This document shows, piece by piece, positions 1 through 8,855 of a stretch of DNA of 62,190 bases. A program made the position numbers and the translations under genes. The stretch is from JBQLZQ01 sp052168355 (lineage in GTDB: Bacteria > Pseudomonadota > Alphaproteobacteria > DSM-16000 > Inquilinaceae). A model generated the notes under the pieces. It made no database searches, was not told where the DNA came from, and saw only the letters and a list, made by a program, of their open reading frames with translations. Within the stretch, counting starts at the first letter, position 1, and each line of letters opens with the position of its first letter. The stretch covers positions 1 to 62,190 of the forward strand of contig JBQLZQ010000073.1 of the NCBI GenBank assembly GCA_052168355.1, in the 5' to 3' direction.

Positions 1-89
1 CCTCCCACCACTCCATCCACGCCGCGTCTCGACGATTCTCGGACGGGCTCCTAGAAAAGCAACCGGCGCCGCCTCACACCCGTTGAGGT

Positions 90-2810
90 CTATCGACGGG
101 ATGTCACGCGAACCAGGCCCGTGAGCGCCTTTTCGATCTCGACCAGCAGAAAGATGGTGGCGGCGACGCCGGCGCTGACCGTCCATGCACCGACGTCGAG
201 CGGGGCGCTGCGAAACAGAACCTGAAACGCCGGGACATAGATGAACAGCATCTGCACGGCGATGACCACGCCGACCGCCAGCCATATCACCCGGCTCTGC
301 CCGCTCGCCAAGCCGGACCACGCGGGGGCGTTCAGCTTGCGGACATTGAACAGGTAGAAGAGTTCGTACAGGACCAGCGTGTTGACGGCGGCGGTTCGGG
401 CCACGTCCAGGGCCGCCCCGCGCTCCAGCAGCCACAGGAAAACGCCGAAGACGCCGGCCACCAGGACCGTGGCGACCAGCACCACCCGCCAGATCAGAAA
501 CGGCGACAGAAGCGGATCGGCGGTGCGGCGGGGCGGGCGCTTCATGACATCGGCCTCGGCCGGTTCGAAGGCCAGGGCCAAGGCCAGGGTCACGGCGGTG
601 ATCATATTGACCCACAGGATCTGAACGGCGGTGATCGGCAACAGCGTTCCCAGGCCGACGGCCGCGGCGATGGTCGCCGCCTCGCCGGCGCTGGTCGGCA
701 GGATGAACAGCAGCCCCTTGCGCACATTGTCGTAGACCGTGCGTCCTTCCTCGACCGCGTCGGCGATGGACGCGAAATTGTCGTCGGCCAGGACCATGGC
801 GGCGGCTTCCTTGGCGGCTTCCGATCCCTTGCGTCCCATGGCGACGCCGACATCGGCCCGTTTCAGGGCAGGGGCGTCGTTGACCCCGTCACCGGTCATG
901 GCCACGATCCGGCCCTGGGCCTGGAGTGCGGCGACCAACCGCAGCTTGTGCTCCGGGCTGGTGCGGGCGAAGACGTCGACCCCGGCCACCCGATCCGCCA
1001 GCGCCGCATCGTCCAGCGCGTCGATGTCGGGGCCCGTCAGGACCGGGGCCGGGTGTTCCAGACCAAGCCGGCGGGCGATCGCACCGGCGGTTCCGGCATG
1101 GTCGCCGGTGATCATCTTGACGGCGATTCCGGCCCGCCGGCAACGGTCGACGGCGGCGATCGCTTCCTCGCGCGGCGGGTCGGCGATGCCGAACAGACCC
1201 AGCAGCGTCAGGCCGTCATCGACATCGGCGTAGCGGAGGATCCGGCGCTCCGGATCCGTCGGTTTCATGGCCAGGGCCAGAACCCGCTCTCCGCCGGCGG
1301 CCAGGGCGTCGATCCTGTCCCGCCAGTGATCGGGATCGATCGGCCGCTCGCCGTCCTCGTCGCGTTGCCGCGCGCAACGCGCGATGATGTGTTCGGGGGC
1401 GCCCTTGACATAGATCCGGCCATGACCGGCATGGTCGTGGTGCAGGGTCGCCATGTATCGACGCTCCGACTCGAACGGGATGACGTCGGTGCGCGGCCAG
1501 ACCTTGACGTCGGCTTGGACGTCCAGACCGGCCTTGCCGGCGAAAACCAGCAGCGCGGCCTCCATCGGATCGCCGGAAATCGCCCAGTCGTTTCCGTCGG
1601 CATGGACATCGGCTTCGTTGCACAGCAGGGCCCCCAGGGCCAGGGGATGAAGGAACTCCCGCATGGCCCCGTCGATCGGCCGTTCTTCGCTGAGAATGTC
1701 TCCCAGCGGCTCGTAGCCGCTGCCGGTCACCCGCAGAACAGCGGATCCGGCGGCAACCGATTGCACGGTCATCTCGTTGTGGGTGAAGGTGCCGGTCTTG
1801 TCGGCGCAGATGACGCTGACCGATCCCAGGGTTTCGACCGCGGGCAGCCGTCTGATGATGGCGTTGCGCCGGGCCATGCGCTCGACGCCGATGGCCAGGG
1901 TGATGGTGACCACCGCCGGCAGGCCCTCAGGGATGGCCGCCACCGCCAGACCGACCGCCGCCAGGAACATCTCGCCGGCGGCCATGCCGTGAACCAGGGT
2001 GCCAAAGGCGAAGGCGATCATCGTGAACGCCAGGATGGCCGCCGTCAGCCAGCGGCCGAACACGGCAAGCTGGCGCAGGAGCGGTGTCGTCATCGCCTTG
2101 ACGCCGGAAAGAAGAGCGCCGATCCGCCCCAGTTCCGTCCCGTCACCCGTGGCGACGACCACGCCGGTGCCCTGGCCGGAGGCGACCAGCGTGCCCGAGA
2201 ACAACAGGCCCGTCCTGTCGCCCAGGGCGGCGTCGGGCCGAACCGGATCGCCTGTCTTGTCGACCGATGCCGATTCCCCGGTCAGGGCGGCCTCCTGCGC
2301 GCGCAGACCCTTGGCGTCGATGACCCGCAGGTCGGCCGGAACCTTGTCCCCCGACTGGACGAAGACGATATCGCCCGGCACCAGCGTTTCCGCCGGCACC
2401 GTCGTGCGGACACCATCGCGCACCGCCACCGCCTGCAGCGACAGCAAGATGCGGATGGCGTCCAGCGCCCGTTCCGCCTTGCCCTCCTGAAGGAACCCGA
2501 TGGTTGCGTTGATCAGAACGACGCCGGCGATCACGCCGCTGTCGATCCAATGGCCCAGCGCCGCGGTGACAAGGGACGCAACGACAAGAACATAGATCAG
2601 GACGTTGTTAAACTGGCTGAAGAACCGCATCGCCAGGCTTCGGCGTTTGGGCGGGGTCAGGCGGTTGGCGCCGACCTGCGCCAATCGCCGCTCGGCCTCG
2701 GCCGCCGTCAGTCCCGACGGGGTGGCGCGCACCGTGTCCAGAACCTGGTCGACGCTTTGCGCGTGCCACGGGATGGCGTTGCCGTCTTTGATGGCGGAGG
2801 GGGCGGACAT
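90..2810 (-). CDS. P-type (P2-type, Ca2+/Na+ class) cation-transporting ATPase
   Basis: Integral-membrane ATPase that should pump a cation (Ca2+, Mg2+ or Na+/K+ class) across the cytoplasmic membrane. The sequence shows an N-terminal cation-ATPase domain, the actuator loop with TGES, the M4 ion-site motif PEGLPA, the phosphorylated aspartate in DKTGTF (Asp337 from this start), the hinge GDGVNDAPALK, and a long C-terminal block of membrane helices, about ten helices in all. Length (about 906 aa) fits the P2 subfamily. The ATG at 2810 is preferred; a GTG at 2855 would add 15 residues, and neither has a clear ribosome site. The phosphorylation motif has Phe where almost all family members have Leu or another aliphatic residue. 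The substrate cannot be fixed from sequence alone. It stands alone, with no operon partner. Confidence 0.93.
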   Translation of the reverse strand: MSAPSAIKDGNAIPWHAQSVDQVLDTVRATPSGLTAAEAERRLAQVGANRLTPPKRRSLAMRFFSQFNNVLIYVLVVASLVTAALGHWIDSGVIAGVVLINATIGFLQEGKAERALDAIRILLSLQAVAVRDGVRTTVPAETLVPGDIVFVQSGDKVPADLRVIDAKGLRAQEAALTGESASVDKTGDPVRPDAALGDRTGLLFSGTLVASGQGTGVVVATGDGTELGRIGALLSGVKAMTTPLLRQLAVFGRWLTAAILAFTMIAFAFGTLVHGMAAGEMFLAAVGLAVAAIPEGLPAVVTITLAIGVERMARRNAIIRRLPAVETLGSVSVICADKTGTFTHNEMTVQSVAAGSAVLRVTGSGYEPLGDILSEERPIDGAMREFLHPLALGALLCNEADVHADGNDWAISGDPMEAALLVFAGKAGLDVQADVKVWPRTDVIPFESERRYMATLHHDHAGHGRIYVKGAPEHIIARCARQRDEDGERPIDPDHWRDRIDALAAGGERVLALAMKPTDPERRILRYADVDDGLTLLGLFGIADPPREEAIAAVDRCRRAGIAVKMITGDHAGTAGAIARRLGLEHPAPVLTGPDIDALDDAALADRVAGVDVFARTSPEHKLRLVAALQAQGRIVAMTGDGVNDAPALKRADVGVAMGRKGSEAAKEAAAMVLADDNFASIADAVEEGRTVYDNVRKGLLFILPTSAGEAATIAAAVGLGTLLPITAVQILWVNMITAVTLALALAFEPAEADVMKRPPRRTADPLLSPFLIWRVVLVATVLVAGVFGVFLWLLERGAALDVARTAAVNTLVLYELFYLFNVRKLNAPAWSGLASGQSRVIWLAVGVVIAVQMLFIYVPAFQVLFRSAPLDVGAWTVSAGVAATIFLLVEIEKALTGLVRVTSRR

Positions 2811-2916
2811 GGGAACGGACCCGGATGCTTCAGATTTCTGGCGGACTCCCGTCACCGTGCCCGATCGTTTCGGCCGTGGCGCTGATGTGTGTCAAGCCGC
2901 CGCAGGTAGGAATTCT

Positions 2917-3972
2917 CTATGATCGCGCGGTCGGCCCCGCCACGCCCAGCTTGTCCGCCCAGGGGCGCAGCGCGTCGAGAATACCGGGATAGAGGGCCAC
3001 GCCCTCGGCCAGGGCCCGGCGCTTGGCCGTCAGGGCGCCGTGGCCCGGCAGCCGGACGGACTCCACACCGGGAACCGGCGGCGACTGCCGGCATGCCTCG
3101 GCGATCCAACCGGTCTGGCGGGTGAAGGCGGACAGGCCGCCGAAGGCCGCCGGGTCCAGGATCTGGACAAACACCGCGGCGCCCCACTCGGTCGGACCGT
3201 CGGCCCGGCCATAGCCGCTGAGGCCCTGGCTCAACGCCTCCACCATCAGGGCCAGGGCATACCCTTTGTGCCCGTAGTCCTGACCGCCGATGGGCAGGAT
3301 CGTGCCCGGTGGATCGGTGAACAGCACCGACGGATCGTCGCCCGCGTTTCCGTCCGCGTCCATCACCCAGGGACCGGGCAGGCGCCTGCCTTCCTTGTGC
3401 AGCCGCCCGGTCAGGCCGTTGGTGGTGATCGAGGCGCTGGTGTCGATCAGGATGGGGTCGCCGTCGGTGGGGATGCCCACGGCGATGGGATCGGGGGTGA
3501 ACACCGCCCGCCGGCCGCCGAACGGGGCCACGCTGGCCCCGGCCGGGTCCGAACAGGTGACGATGGCCATGCAGCCGCGGTCCGTCGCGCGGGGCAGGAA
3601 CGCGGCCAGGCATCCGATATGGTGGCTGCGGCGGATGGCGACCGTCACCGTGCCGTGGTCGGCGACCCGGTCCAGGGCGGTGTCGATGGCCCGCGCGGTC
3701 AGCCACAGTCCCGGCAGCCGCCGCCCGTCCCAGGTCAGGACGCCGCCCCGGTCGGCGATGACCGAGGGGTCGCCCCGGGTCTCCATGGTACCGTTTTCGA
3801 TCGCCGCCAGATAGGGCGCGCACAGTTGCAGACCGTGGGTGGTGTGACCCATCAGATCCGCCTCGACCAGCAGCGTGGCGGTGACGCCGGCCTTTTCGGC
3901 GTCCAGCCCGGCCCCTTGGAGCAGCGTTGAGGCGAATTGGATCAGATCCTGGGCATCGTGGCGGGCGGGCAT
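2917..3972 (-). CDS. Ldh2/malate dehydrogenase family NAD(P)H-dependent oxidoreductase
   Basis: A 351-residue cytoplasmic oxidoreductase of the Ldh2/YlbC/DlgD family, which interconverts 2-hydroxy acids and 2-oxo acids with NAD(P). The family signature GHTTHGLQL lies near residue 40, and the typical segments TTNGLTGRLH and GYALALMVEAL follow. The ATG at 3972 gives the normal family length (about 330-360 aa); the reading frame continues upstream, but that part is unrelated to the family. It is transcribed divergently from the sugar-acid operon starting at 4153, so it probably supplies one of that pathway's oxidation or reduction steps. Its substrate could be a sugar acid, ureidoglycolate, sulfolactate or malate; only the family is certain. 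Confidence 0.88.
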   Translation of the reverse strand: MPARHDAQDLIQFASTLLQGAGLDAEKAGVTATLLVEADLMGHTTHGLQLCAPYLAAIENGTMETRGDPSVIADRGGVLTWDGRRLPGLWLTARAIDTALDRVADHGTVTVAIRRSHHIGCLAAFLPRATDRGCMAIVTCSDPAGASVAPFGGRRAVFTPDPIAVGIPTDGDPILIDTSASITTNGLTGRLHKEGRRLPGPWVMDADGNAGDDPSVLFTDPPGTILPIGGQDYGHKGYALALMVEALSQGLSGYGRADGPTEWGAAVFVQILDPAAFGGLSAFTRQTGWIAEACRQSPPVPGVESVRLPGHGALTAKRRALAEGVALYPGILDALRPWADKLGVAGPTARS

Positions 3973-4044
3973 GGGCAACGTTCCTTTTTCGGTGCACCGG
4001 ACGACTGTGACACGACGATTGACGGATGCCACGAAACGACGCAA

Positions 4045-4066
4045 GGTTACTGGTATAATAAGTACC
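4045..4066. promoter_or_regulatory. Candidate promoter/operator of the sugar-acid operon
   Basis: The 180-bp divergent gap between the Ldh2 gene and the operon contains one AT-rich spot, with a TATAAT box at 4054-4059 inside an imperfect TACT-N9-AGTA dyad. It is the only promoter-like sequence seen in this gap. No matching -35 box at 17 bp was found, and no regulator gene lies nearby. Confidence 0.3.
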
Positions 4067-4152
4067 TCAGCAAGAGCAGGGCTTCCTCGATCCCGACGCG
4101 GCACAGGCCGCCCGGAAAGAGGGTAAGGCCCGCCGACAGGGAGGAGGCCACG

Positions 4153-4458
4153 ATGGACGGATTTGTCGTCCTCGTCGAATTTTCGTTGAAAGCCGATGGG
4201 CTGGAACTCTTCAAAGCTTCCGTGCTGGCCAATGCCGAGGCGTCGGTGCGCGACGAGCCGGGCTGTCGGCGCTTCGACGTTCTGGTCCCCAGGGACAGCG
4301 CCGATCGAATCGTCCTGTATGAGATCTACGATGACGAGGCGGCTTTCGCGGCCCATCGGCAAACCCCGCATTTCGCCCGGTTCGAAACCGCGACGCGCGA
4401 TATCGTCGCCGGCAAGGCGGTGCGGATTTGCGGCCTTCACGAGCACGCCGCCCAATGA
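4153..4458 (+). CDS. LsrG-like ABM-domain protein (putative isomerase/monooxygenase)
   Basis: A 101-residue single-domain protein of the antibiotic-biosynthesis-monooxygenase (dimeric alpha/beta barrel) fold. The pattern CRRFDVL...LYEIYDDEAAFAAHRQTPHF matches the LsrG/YgiN branch, whose members act as isomerases or quinol oxygenases on small carbonyl compounds. The ATG at 4153 follows a strong GGGAGGAGG ribosome site. The stop overlaps the next gene's start (ATGA), so the two are translationally coupled. In a sugar-acid operon an isomerase or epimerase role is more likely than antibiotic synthesis, but that is inference. Confidence 0.85.
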   Translation: MDGFVVLVEFSLKADGLELFKASVLANAEASVRDEPGCRRFDVLVPRDSADRIVLYEIYDDEAAFAAHRQTPHFARFETATRDIVAGKAVRICGLHEHAAQ

Positions 4459-5345
4459 CCGCGCCCGGTCTGAAGCGGATGACGGGGAACCGGTCGCTCA
4501 AGCTTGGCCACTTCGTGGTCGAATTCGCAACGCCGGGGATCGGCCACATCCTGAAGGCGGCGGGGTGCGATTTCGCGCTGGTCGATACCGAACATAGCGG
4601 CTTTGGCATCGAAACGATCAAAAGCGTGGTGCGGTACATGGAGGCGGCGGACCTGCCGACCATCGTGCGGGTACCGTCCAGGGACTATCACGACATCGCC
4701 CGGATCGCCGATGTGGGAGCCGAGGGCCTGATGCTGCCCATGGTCGGCACGGCGGCGGACGCGCGGGCCATCCTGAACAGCATGAAATACACGCCGCTGG
4801 GCAATCGCGGCGTGGCGTTGCAGGTGGCCCATGACAATTACCGGCCGGGGCCGGTCGCCGACAAACTGGATGCCGCCAACAGCCGGACCACGCTGTTCGC
4901 CCTGATCGAAACGGCGGAAGGCGTGGCCAATGTCGATGCCATTGCCGCCATCGACGGCGTTGACTGCCTTTGGATCGGCCATTTCGATTTGTCCTCCTCG
5001 ATGGGCATCCCCGGCCGCTTCGATCATCCCGATTTCATCGGCGCCGTCGATGCGGTGGCCGCCGCCGCCAGGCGGCATGGGAAATCCCTGGGCCGACTGG
5101 TCCAGACGGTCGAGGACGGCATTGCGCTGAGCCGGGCCGGCTTCGATTTCCTGTGCTACTCCGGCGATGTCTGGGCGCTGCAGGCGGCGGTCAAGGACGG
5201 CGTCGACAGGATCCGGAACGGCGCGAAGGCCGGAAGCAAGAACGCGGCGAAAAGCCTGGGCAAGACCAAGAAGCGATCCGGCGCCACGGCGGCGACAAGG
5301 AAAGCTCCGGCAAAGTCCCGCAAGAAAAAGGCGGCCGTCCGATGA
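4455..5345 (+). CDS. HpcH/HpaI family aldolase with lysine-rich C-terminal tail
   Basis: Class II metal-dependent pyruvate aldolase (HpcH/HpaI/GarL family), which cleaves 4-hydroxy-2-oxo acids to pyruvate or a similar oxo acid plus an aldehyde. The barrel spans about residues 10-250, with LVDTEHSGFG, the metal-binding segment ALIETAEG and DCLWIGHFDLS. Family members normally end near residue 255; this one continues about 40 residues in a tail with 11 Lys and several Arg, interspersed with Ala, resembling histone-H1-like tails. The start is the ATG overlapping the previous stop; the next gene overlaps in the same way. It probably performs the carbon-carbon cleavage of a sugar-acid intermediate. 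Confidence 0.9.
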   Translation: MTAPGLKRMTGNRSLKLGHFVVEFATPGIGHILKAAGCDFALVDTEHSGFGIETIKSVVRYMEAADLPTIVRVPSRDYHDIARIADVGAEGLMLPMVGTAADARAILNSMKYTPLGNRGVALQVAHDNYRPGPVADKLDAANSRTTLFALIETAEGVANVDAIAAIDGVDCLWIGHFDLSSSMGIPGRFDHPDFIGAVDAVAAAARRHGKSLGRLVQTVEDGIALSRAGFDFLCYSGDVWALQAAVKDGVDRIRNGAKAGSKNAAKSLGKTKKRSGATAATRKAPAKSRKKKAAVR

Positions 5346-6388
5346 CGGCGTTCCGCGTCGCCCTCAGCGGGGATTTCCTGAAACCCGACGGCACGCCCGC
5401 CTATCCCGACTTCGATCTCGAGCCGTTGCGCCGGCATCCGGGGGTCGAATGCGCCTACATCCCGGCCGATGGCGGGATCAAGGCGGAAGCATTGGACGGG
5501 TTCGACGCCCTGATTCTTCTGGCGGCGCGGTGCGATCGGGCCAGCCTGCCGGGCGATGGTCGCCTGGCTCTCGTCGCCCGCTTTGGCGTCGGTTACGATT
5601 CGGTGGACGTGCCGGCATGCACCGACGCGGGCGTTGCGGTCGCCATCACGCCCGACGGGGTGCGCCGCCCGGTCGCGGTCGCCATCCTCACGCTGATGCT
5701 GGCCCTGTCCGGCCGGCTGTTGGCCAAGGACCGCATCACCCGGCAAGGGCCGGAGGGCTGGACCCGGCGCAGCGCCCATATGGGCGTCGGCCTGACCGGC
5801 AAGGTGCTGGGGTCGATCGGCATCGGCAATATCGGGGCCGAGATGTTCCGCCTGGCCCGGCCGCTGGACATGACGTTCATCGCCCACGATCCGATGGCCG
5901 ATCCGGAGGTCGCGAAATCGCTTGGCGTCCGGTTGGTCGATCTGGACGCGCTGTTCGCCGAGGCCGATGTGCTGGCCGTCAACTGCCCGTTGACCGACAA
6001 GACCAGGGGGCTGGTCGACGCCCGCCGGCTGGCGCTGATGAAGCCGACGGCCTTTCTGATCAACACCGCGCGGGGCCCGATCGTCGATCAGGCGGCGCTG
6101 ACCCGGGCGCTGTCCACAGGCGCGCTGGCCGGCGCCGGTCTCGACGTATTCGAGGACGAACCGCCGGCGGCCGACGATCCGCTGCTGGCCCTCGACAATG
6201 TGGTCGTCACGCCCCACGCGCTGTGCTGGACCGACGAATGCTTCGCGCGCATCGGCGCCGCCGACGTGCGGGCGGTGCTGGATGTCATGCATGGGCGGGT
6301 GCCGCTGGGGCTGGTCAACGCCGCCATTGCGGACGATCCGGCGTGGCGGGCGAAACTGGAGCGGCATCGGGCAATGTTCGGCGATTGA
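5342..6388 (+). CDS. D-isomer-specific 2-hydroxyacid dehydrogenase
   Basis: NAD-dependent D-2-hydroxyacid dehydrogenase (phosphoglycerate/glyoxylate reductase family), 348 aa. The Rossmann loop is GSIGIGNIGAE near residue 160. The catalytic triad is visible as Arg in NTARGPIVDQ, Glu in DVFEDEPP and His in VVTPHAL. It starts with an ATG overlapping the aldolase stop (ATGA), so it is coupled to it. It could oxidise a sugar acid or reduce a 2-oxo acid or aldehyde-acid released by the aldolase; direction and substrate are not visible. Confidence 0.93.
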   Translation: MTAFRVALSGDFLKPDGTPAYPDFDLEPLRRHPGVECAYIPADGGIKAEALDGFDALILLAARCDRASLPGDGRLALVARFGVGYDSVDVPACTDAGVAVAITPDGVRRPVAVAILTLMLALSGRLLAKDRITRQGPEGWTRRSAHMGVGLTGKVLGSIGIGNIGAEMFRLARPLDMTFIAHDPMADPEVAKSLGVRLVDLDALFAEADVLAVNCPLTDKTRGLVDARRLALMKPTAFLINTARGPIVDQAALTRALSTGALAGAGLDVFEDEPPAADDPLLALDNVVVTPHALCWTDECFARIGAADVRAVLDVMHGRVPLGLVNAAIADDPAWRAKLERHRAMFGD

Positions 6389-6429
6389 AACCCACCTTGA
6401 CGTTACAACGACAAGAGCAAAGGGAGGAC

Positions 6430-7869
6430 ATGATGAAGATACGATACACCCTATCGGCCCTGACCCTGCTGGCCGCGGCCGGTTTGGCGGGGACCGCGGT
6501 GGCGCAAAGCGCCGCCGACCGCGCCGTGGAGGCGGCCCAGCAATTTCGCGGCGAGACCATCACCATCGTCTGGGAGGCGGGGCTGCAATCGCTCGACCCG
6601 CTCAACTTCTCCGGCCCCAAATGGGAGGAGCTGACCGGCATCAAGGTCAACGTCATCGAGGTGCCGACCTCGGAGATGTTCACCAAGATCCTGCAGGAGC
6701 ACCGGGCCGGCACGGGCGCCTACGACGCGCTGAACGTCATTCCGTCGTGGCTGCCGGATCTGGCCATCGCCGGGGCGTTGGAGCCGTTGGACCCTTATGT
6801 CGACAAGTACGGCTACCGCGACGAGCTGACCACCATCGCGCCGGTCTATCGCGACAACCAGATGACCTATGACGGCGTCATCTACGGCCTGCCCGACGAT
6901 GGCGACGTGTTCCTGTTCTATTACCGCACCGACCTGTTCGAGGACCCGGCCCATATGGCCGCGTTCAAGGATCAATTCGGCTACGACCTGGCGGTGCCGA
7001 CGACCTGGGAGCAGTTCTCCGACATCGGCGGGTTCTTCACCGAGAAGCTTGCGCCGGAGACGTATGGGGCCGCGTTCTTCCGCGACGCGCCCTATACCCA
7101 GTTCATGTTCCAGGAACGGTTCCGCACCGAGGGCGGCCGCTTCTTCGACGCCGAGACGATGAACGCCACGGTCAACAGCGACATCGGCGTGCGCGTGCTG
7201 ACGGAGATGCGGGCCGAGAACGCCTTCATGCCGCCGGGCGTGGAGACGTGGGGCTTCGTGGAGAACCTGGCCGCCTTCCTGGCCGGCGATACCGCCATGA
7301 CCGTGTCCTGGCCGCCCTATGGCCGCTGGGCTGCGGGTTATGGCACCGACACCGAGGCCCTGTCCTGGGTGCCGAAGTCGGAAATCGCCGGCAAGGTCGG
7401 CTATGCCCTGCCGCCGGGCGGCCATCCGCAGCTTGCGGCCGGCTTTTCGCTGGGCGTGTCGGCCAGCAGCACCAAGAAGGAAGCGGCCTATCTGTTCATC
7501 CAATGGCTGAACAGCGAGGAGGTGAGTCTGGAAAGGGTTCAGCTTCCCTATGCGCTGCGCGACCCGTTCCGCGACTCTCACTTCACCAGCGAGGAATACC
7601 GGTCGCGCTGGCCGGAGGCGCCGGCCTATCTCGAGGCGTTGCAGCAGGGCGCGGTGTCGGGGCTGCTCGACCTGTCGTTGCTGCAGACCGACCGGTACGA
7701 GGAGGCGCTGCGTCAGGGCATCAGCCGGCTGTGGGCGGGCGACGACCCGCAGGCGATCCTGGACGATGTGGCGGCGGCGTGGGACGCGACGACGGAGCGG
7801 ATCGGCGCCGACCGCCAGCGCGCGGTCTATCAGGATTGGGCCGCCAAGCCCAACGCCTACCCCAACTGA
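6430..7869 (+). CDS. Sugar ABC transporter substrate-binding protein (family 1)
   Basis: Periplasmic solute-binding protein, 479 aa, of the SBP_bac_1 (maltose/multiple-sugar) class. A Sec signal peptide covers about residues 1-23, with cleavage likely after AVA. The mature part starts with a conserved binding-protein fold (ETITIVWEAG, VPTSEMFTKIL) and ends without extra domains. A GGGAGG ribosome site precedes the ATG. The two permeases and the ATPase follow, forming a complete importer embedded in the sugar-acid operon, so the ligand is probably a sugar acid, lactone or related sugar. Confidence 0.92.
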   Translation: MMKIRYTLSALTLLAAAGLAGTAVAQSAADRAVEAAQQFRGETITIVWEAGLQSLDPLNFSGPKWEELTGIKVNVIEVPTSEMFTKILQEHRAGTGAYDALNVIPSWLPDLAIAGALEPLDPYVDKYGYRDELTTIAPVYRDNQMTYDGVIYGLPDDGDVFLFYYRTDLFEDPAHMAAFKDQFGYDLAVPTTWEQFSDIGGFFTEKLAPETYGAAFFRDAPYTQFMFQERFRTEGGRFFDAETMNATVNSDIGVRVLTEMRAENAFMPPGVETWGFVENLAAFLAGDTAMTVSWPPYGRWAAGYGTDTEALSWVPKSEIAGKVGYALPPGGHPQLAAGFSLGVSASSTKKEAAYLFIQWLNSEEVSLERVQLPYALRDPFRDSHFTSEEYRSRWPEAPAYLEALQQGAVSGLLDLSLLQTDRYEEALRQGISRLWAGDDPQAILDDVAAAWDATTERIGADRQRAVYQDWAAKPNAYPN

Positions 7870-7881
7870 TGCGGGTGCCGT

Positions 7882-7900
7882 CGAGGTTGTCTGAACCTCG
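7882..7900 (+). terminator. Hairpin between binding-protein and permease genes
   Basis: Perfect 7-bp stem (CGAGGTT/AACCTCG) with a 5-nt loop in the 61-bp gap after the binding-protein gene, without a T-run. Hairpins at this place in ABC operons commonly stabilise the upstream message or attenuate read-through, giving more binding protein than permease. Confidence 0.5.
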
Positions 7901-7930
7901 TCGCTTGGGCGCGGCGGGCGGTGGGGACCG

Positions 7931-8842
7931 ATGAACGTTCCCGCCGCCCGCATCCCCTTCGGCCGCCGGATCGAACTGTTCGCCGACCGGCGGTTCCGCT
8001 ACCTGATCGTGTGGCCGGCGATCCTGGCCATCCTGATGGTCGGGCTGTTTCCTTTGGTCTATTCCCTGATCGTTAGCTTTCAGAACATCAATCTGTTCGA
8101 GGAGGATCGGTCGTTTCAGGGCGTCGCCAATTACGCGCGGCTGTTCGGGGACGGGCGGTTCTGGGAATCCCTGGGCCATACCCTGATCTTCACCGCCATC
8201 GCCCTGCCGCTGGAACTGGTGCTGGGACTTCTGATGGCCCTGCTGTTCCTGGACCGGATGCCGGGGCGGCAGATCTTCGTCGCGCTGCTGGTGCTGCCGA
8301 CGGTGATCTCGCCGATCGTGGCCGGGGCCGCCTGGCGGCTTCTGTTCGATAACCGGTTCGGGCCGATCAACCAGGTGCTGGGCTGGTTCGCGGGCGAGCC
8401 GGTGACCATTCTGTGGACCGTCAACCCGCTGTTCGTCTATCCGGCGATCCTGATCTGCGAGGTCTGGCAATGGACGCCGTTCATGTTCCTGATCCTGCTG
8501 GCGGCCCTGTCCAATGTCGACAGCTCGCTGACGGAGGCGGCGGAGATCGACGGCGCCTCCTACTGGCGGACGTTCTTCCGGATCGTGCTGCCGGCGATCT
8601 GGCCGATCATGGCCATCGCCGTGCTGATCCGGGCGCTCGATCTGTTCCGCCTGTTCGATATCGTCTGGGCGCTGACCAAGGGCGGCCCGGGCACCATGAC
8701 CGAAACGGTGTCGATCTACGCCTACGTCCAGGGGTTCCAGCAGTTCGAGACCAGCTATACTGCGGCCATGGCCTTTATCGTCATCCTGGGCCTCTCGTTC
8801 ATTGTCATGGCCGCGCTGCGGCGGCTGGAGATCGCCCGGTGA
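7931..8842 (+). CDS. Sugar ABC transporter permease (MalF type)
   Basis: Inner-membrane permease subunit, 303 aa, with six predicted hydrophobic helices and the ATPase-contact EAA motif (EAAEIDGASYW...F..IVLP) near residue 215. It pairs with the next gene as the heterodimeric channel of the importer whose binding protein precedes it. The ATG at 7931 is close to a short N-terminal cytoplasmic stretch, as is typical for the family. Confidence 0.93.
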   Translation: MNVPAARIPFGRRIELFADRRFRYLIVWPAILAILMVGLFPLVYSLIVSFQNINLFEEDRSFQGVANYARLFGDGRFWESLGHTLIFTAIALPLELVLGLLMALLFLDRMPGRQIFVALLVLPTVISPIVAGAAWRLLFDNRFGPINQVLGWFAGEPVTILWTVNPLFVYPAILICEVWQWTPFMFLILLAALSNVDSSLTEAAEIDGASYWRTFFRIVLPAIWPIMAIAVLIRALDLFRLFDIVWALTKGGPGTMTETVSIYAYVQGFQQFETSYTAAMAFIVILGLSFIVMAALRRLEIAR

Positions 8843-8855
8843 CGGAGACGGGTCG

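Noticed and set aside
948..2885. 645-residue open frame on the plus strand opposite the P-type ATPase
   Set aside because: GC-rich antisense shadow: Gly/Arg/Gln-rich with no domain, while the minus strand encodes an intact ATPase.
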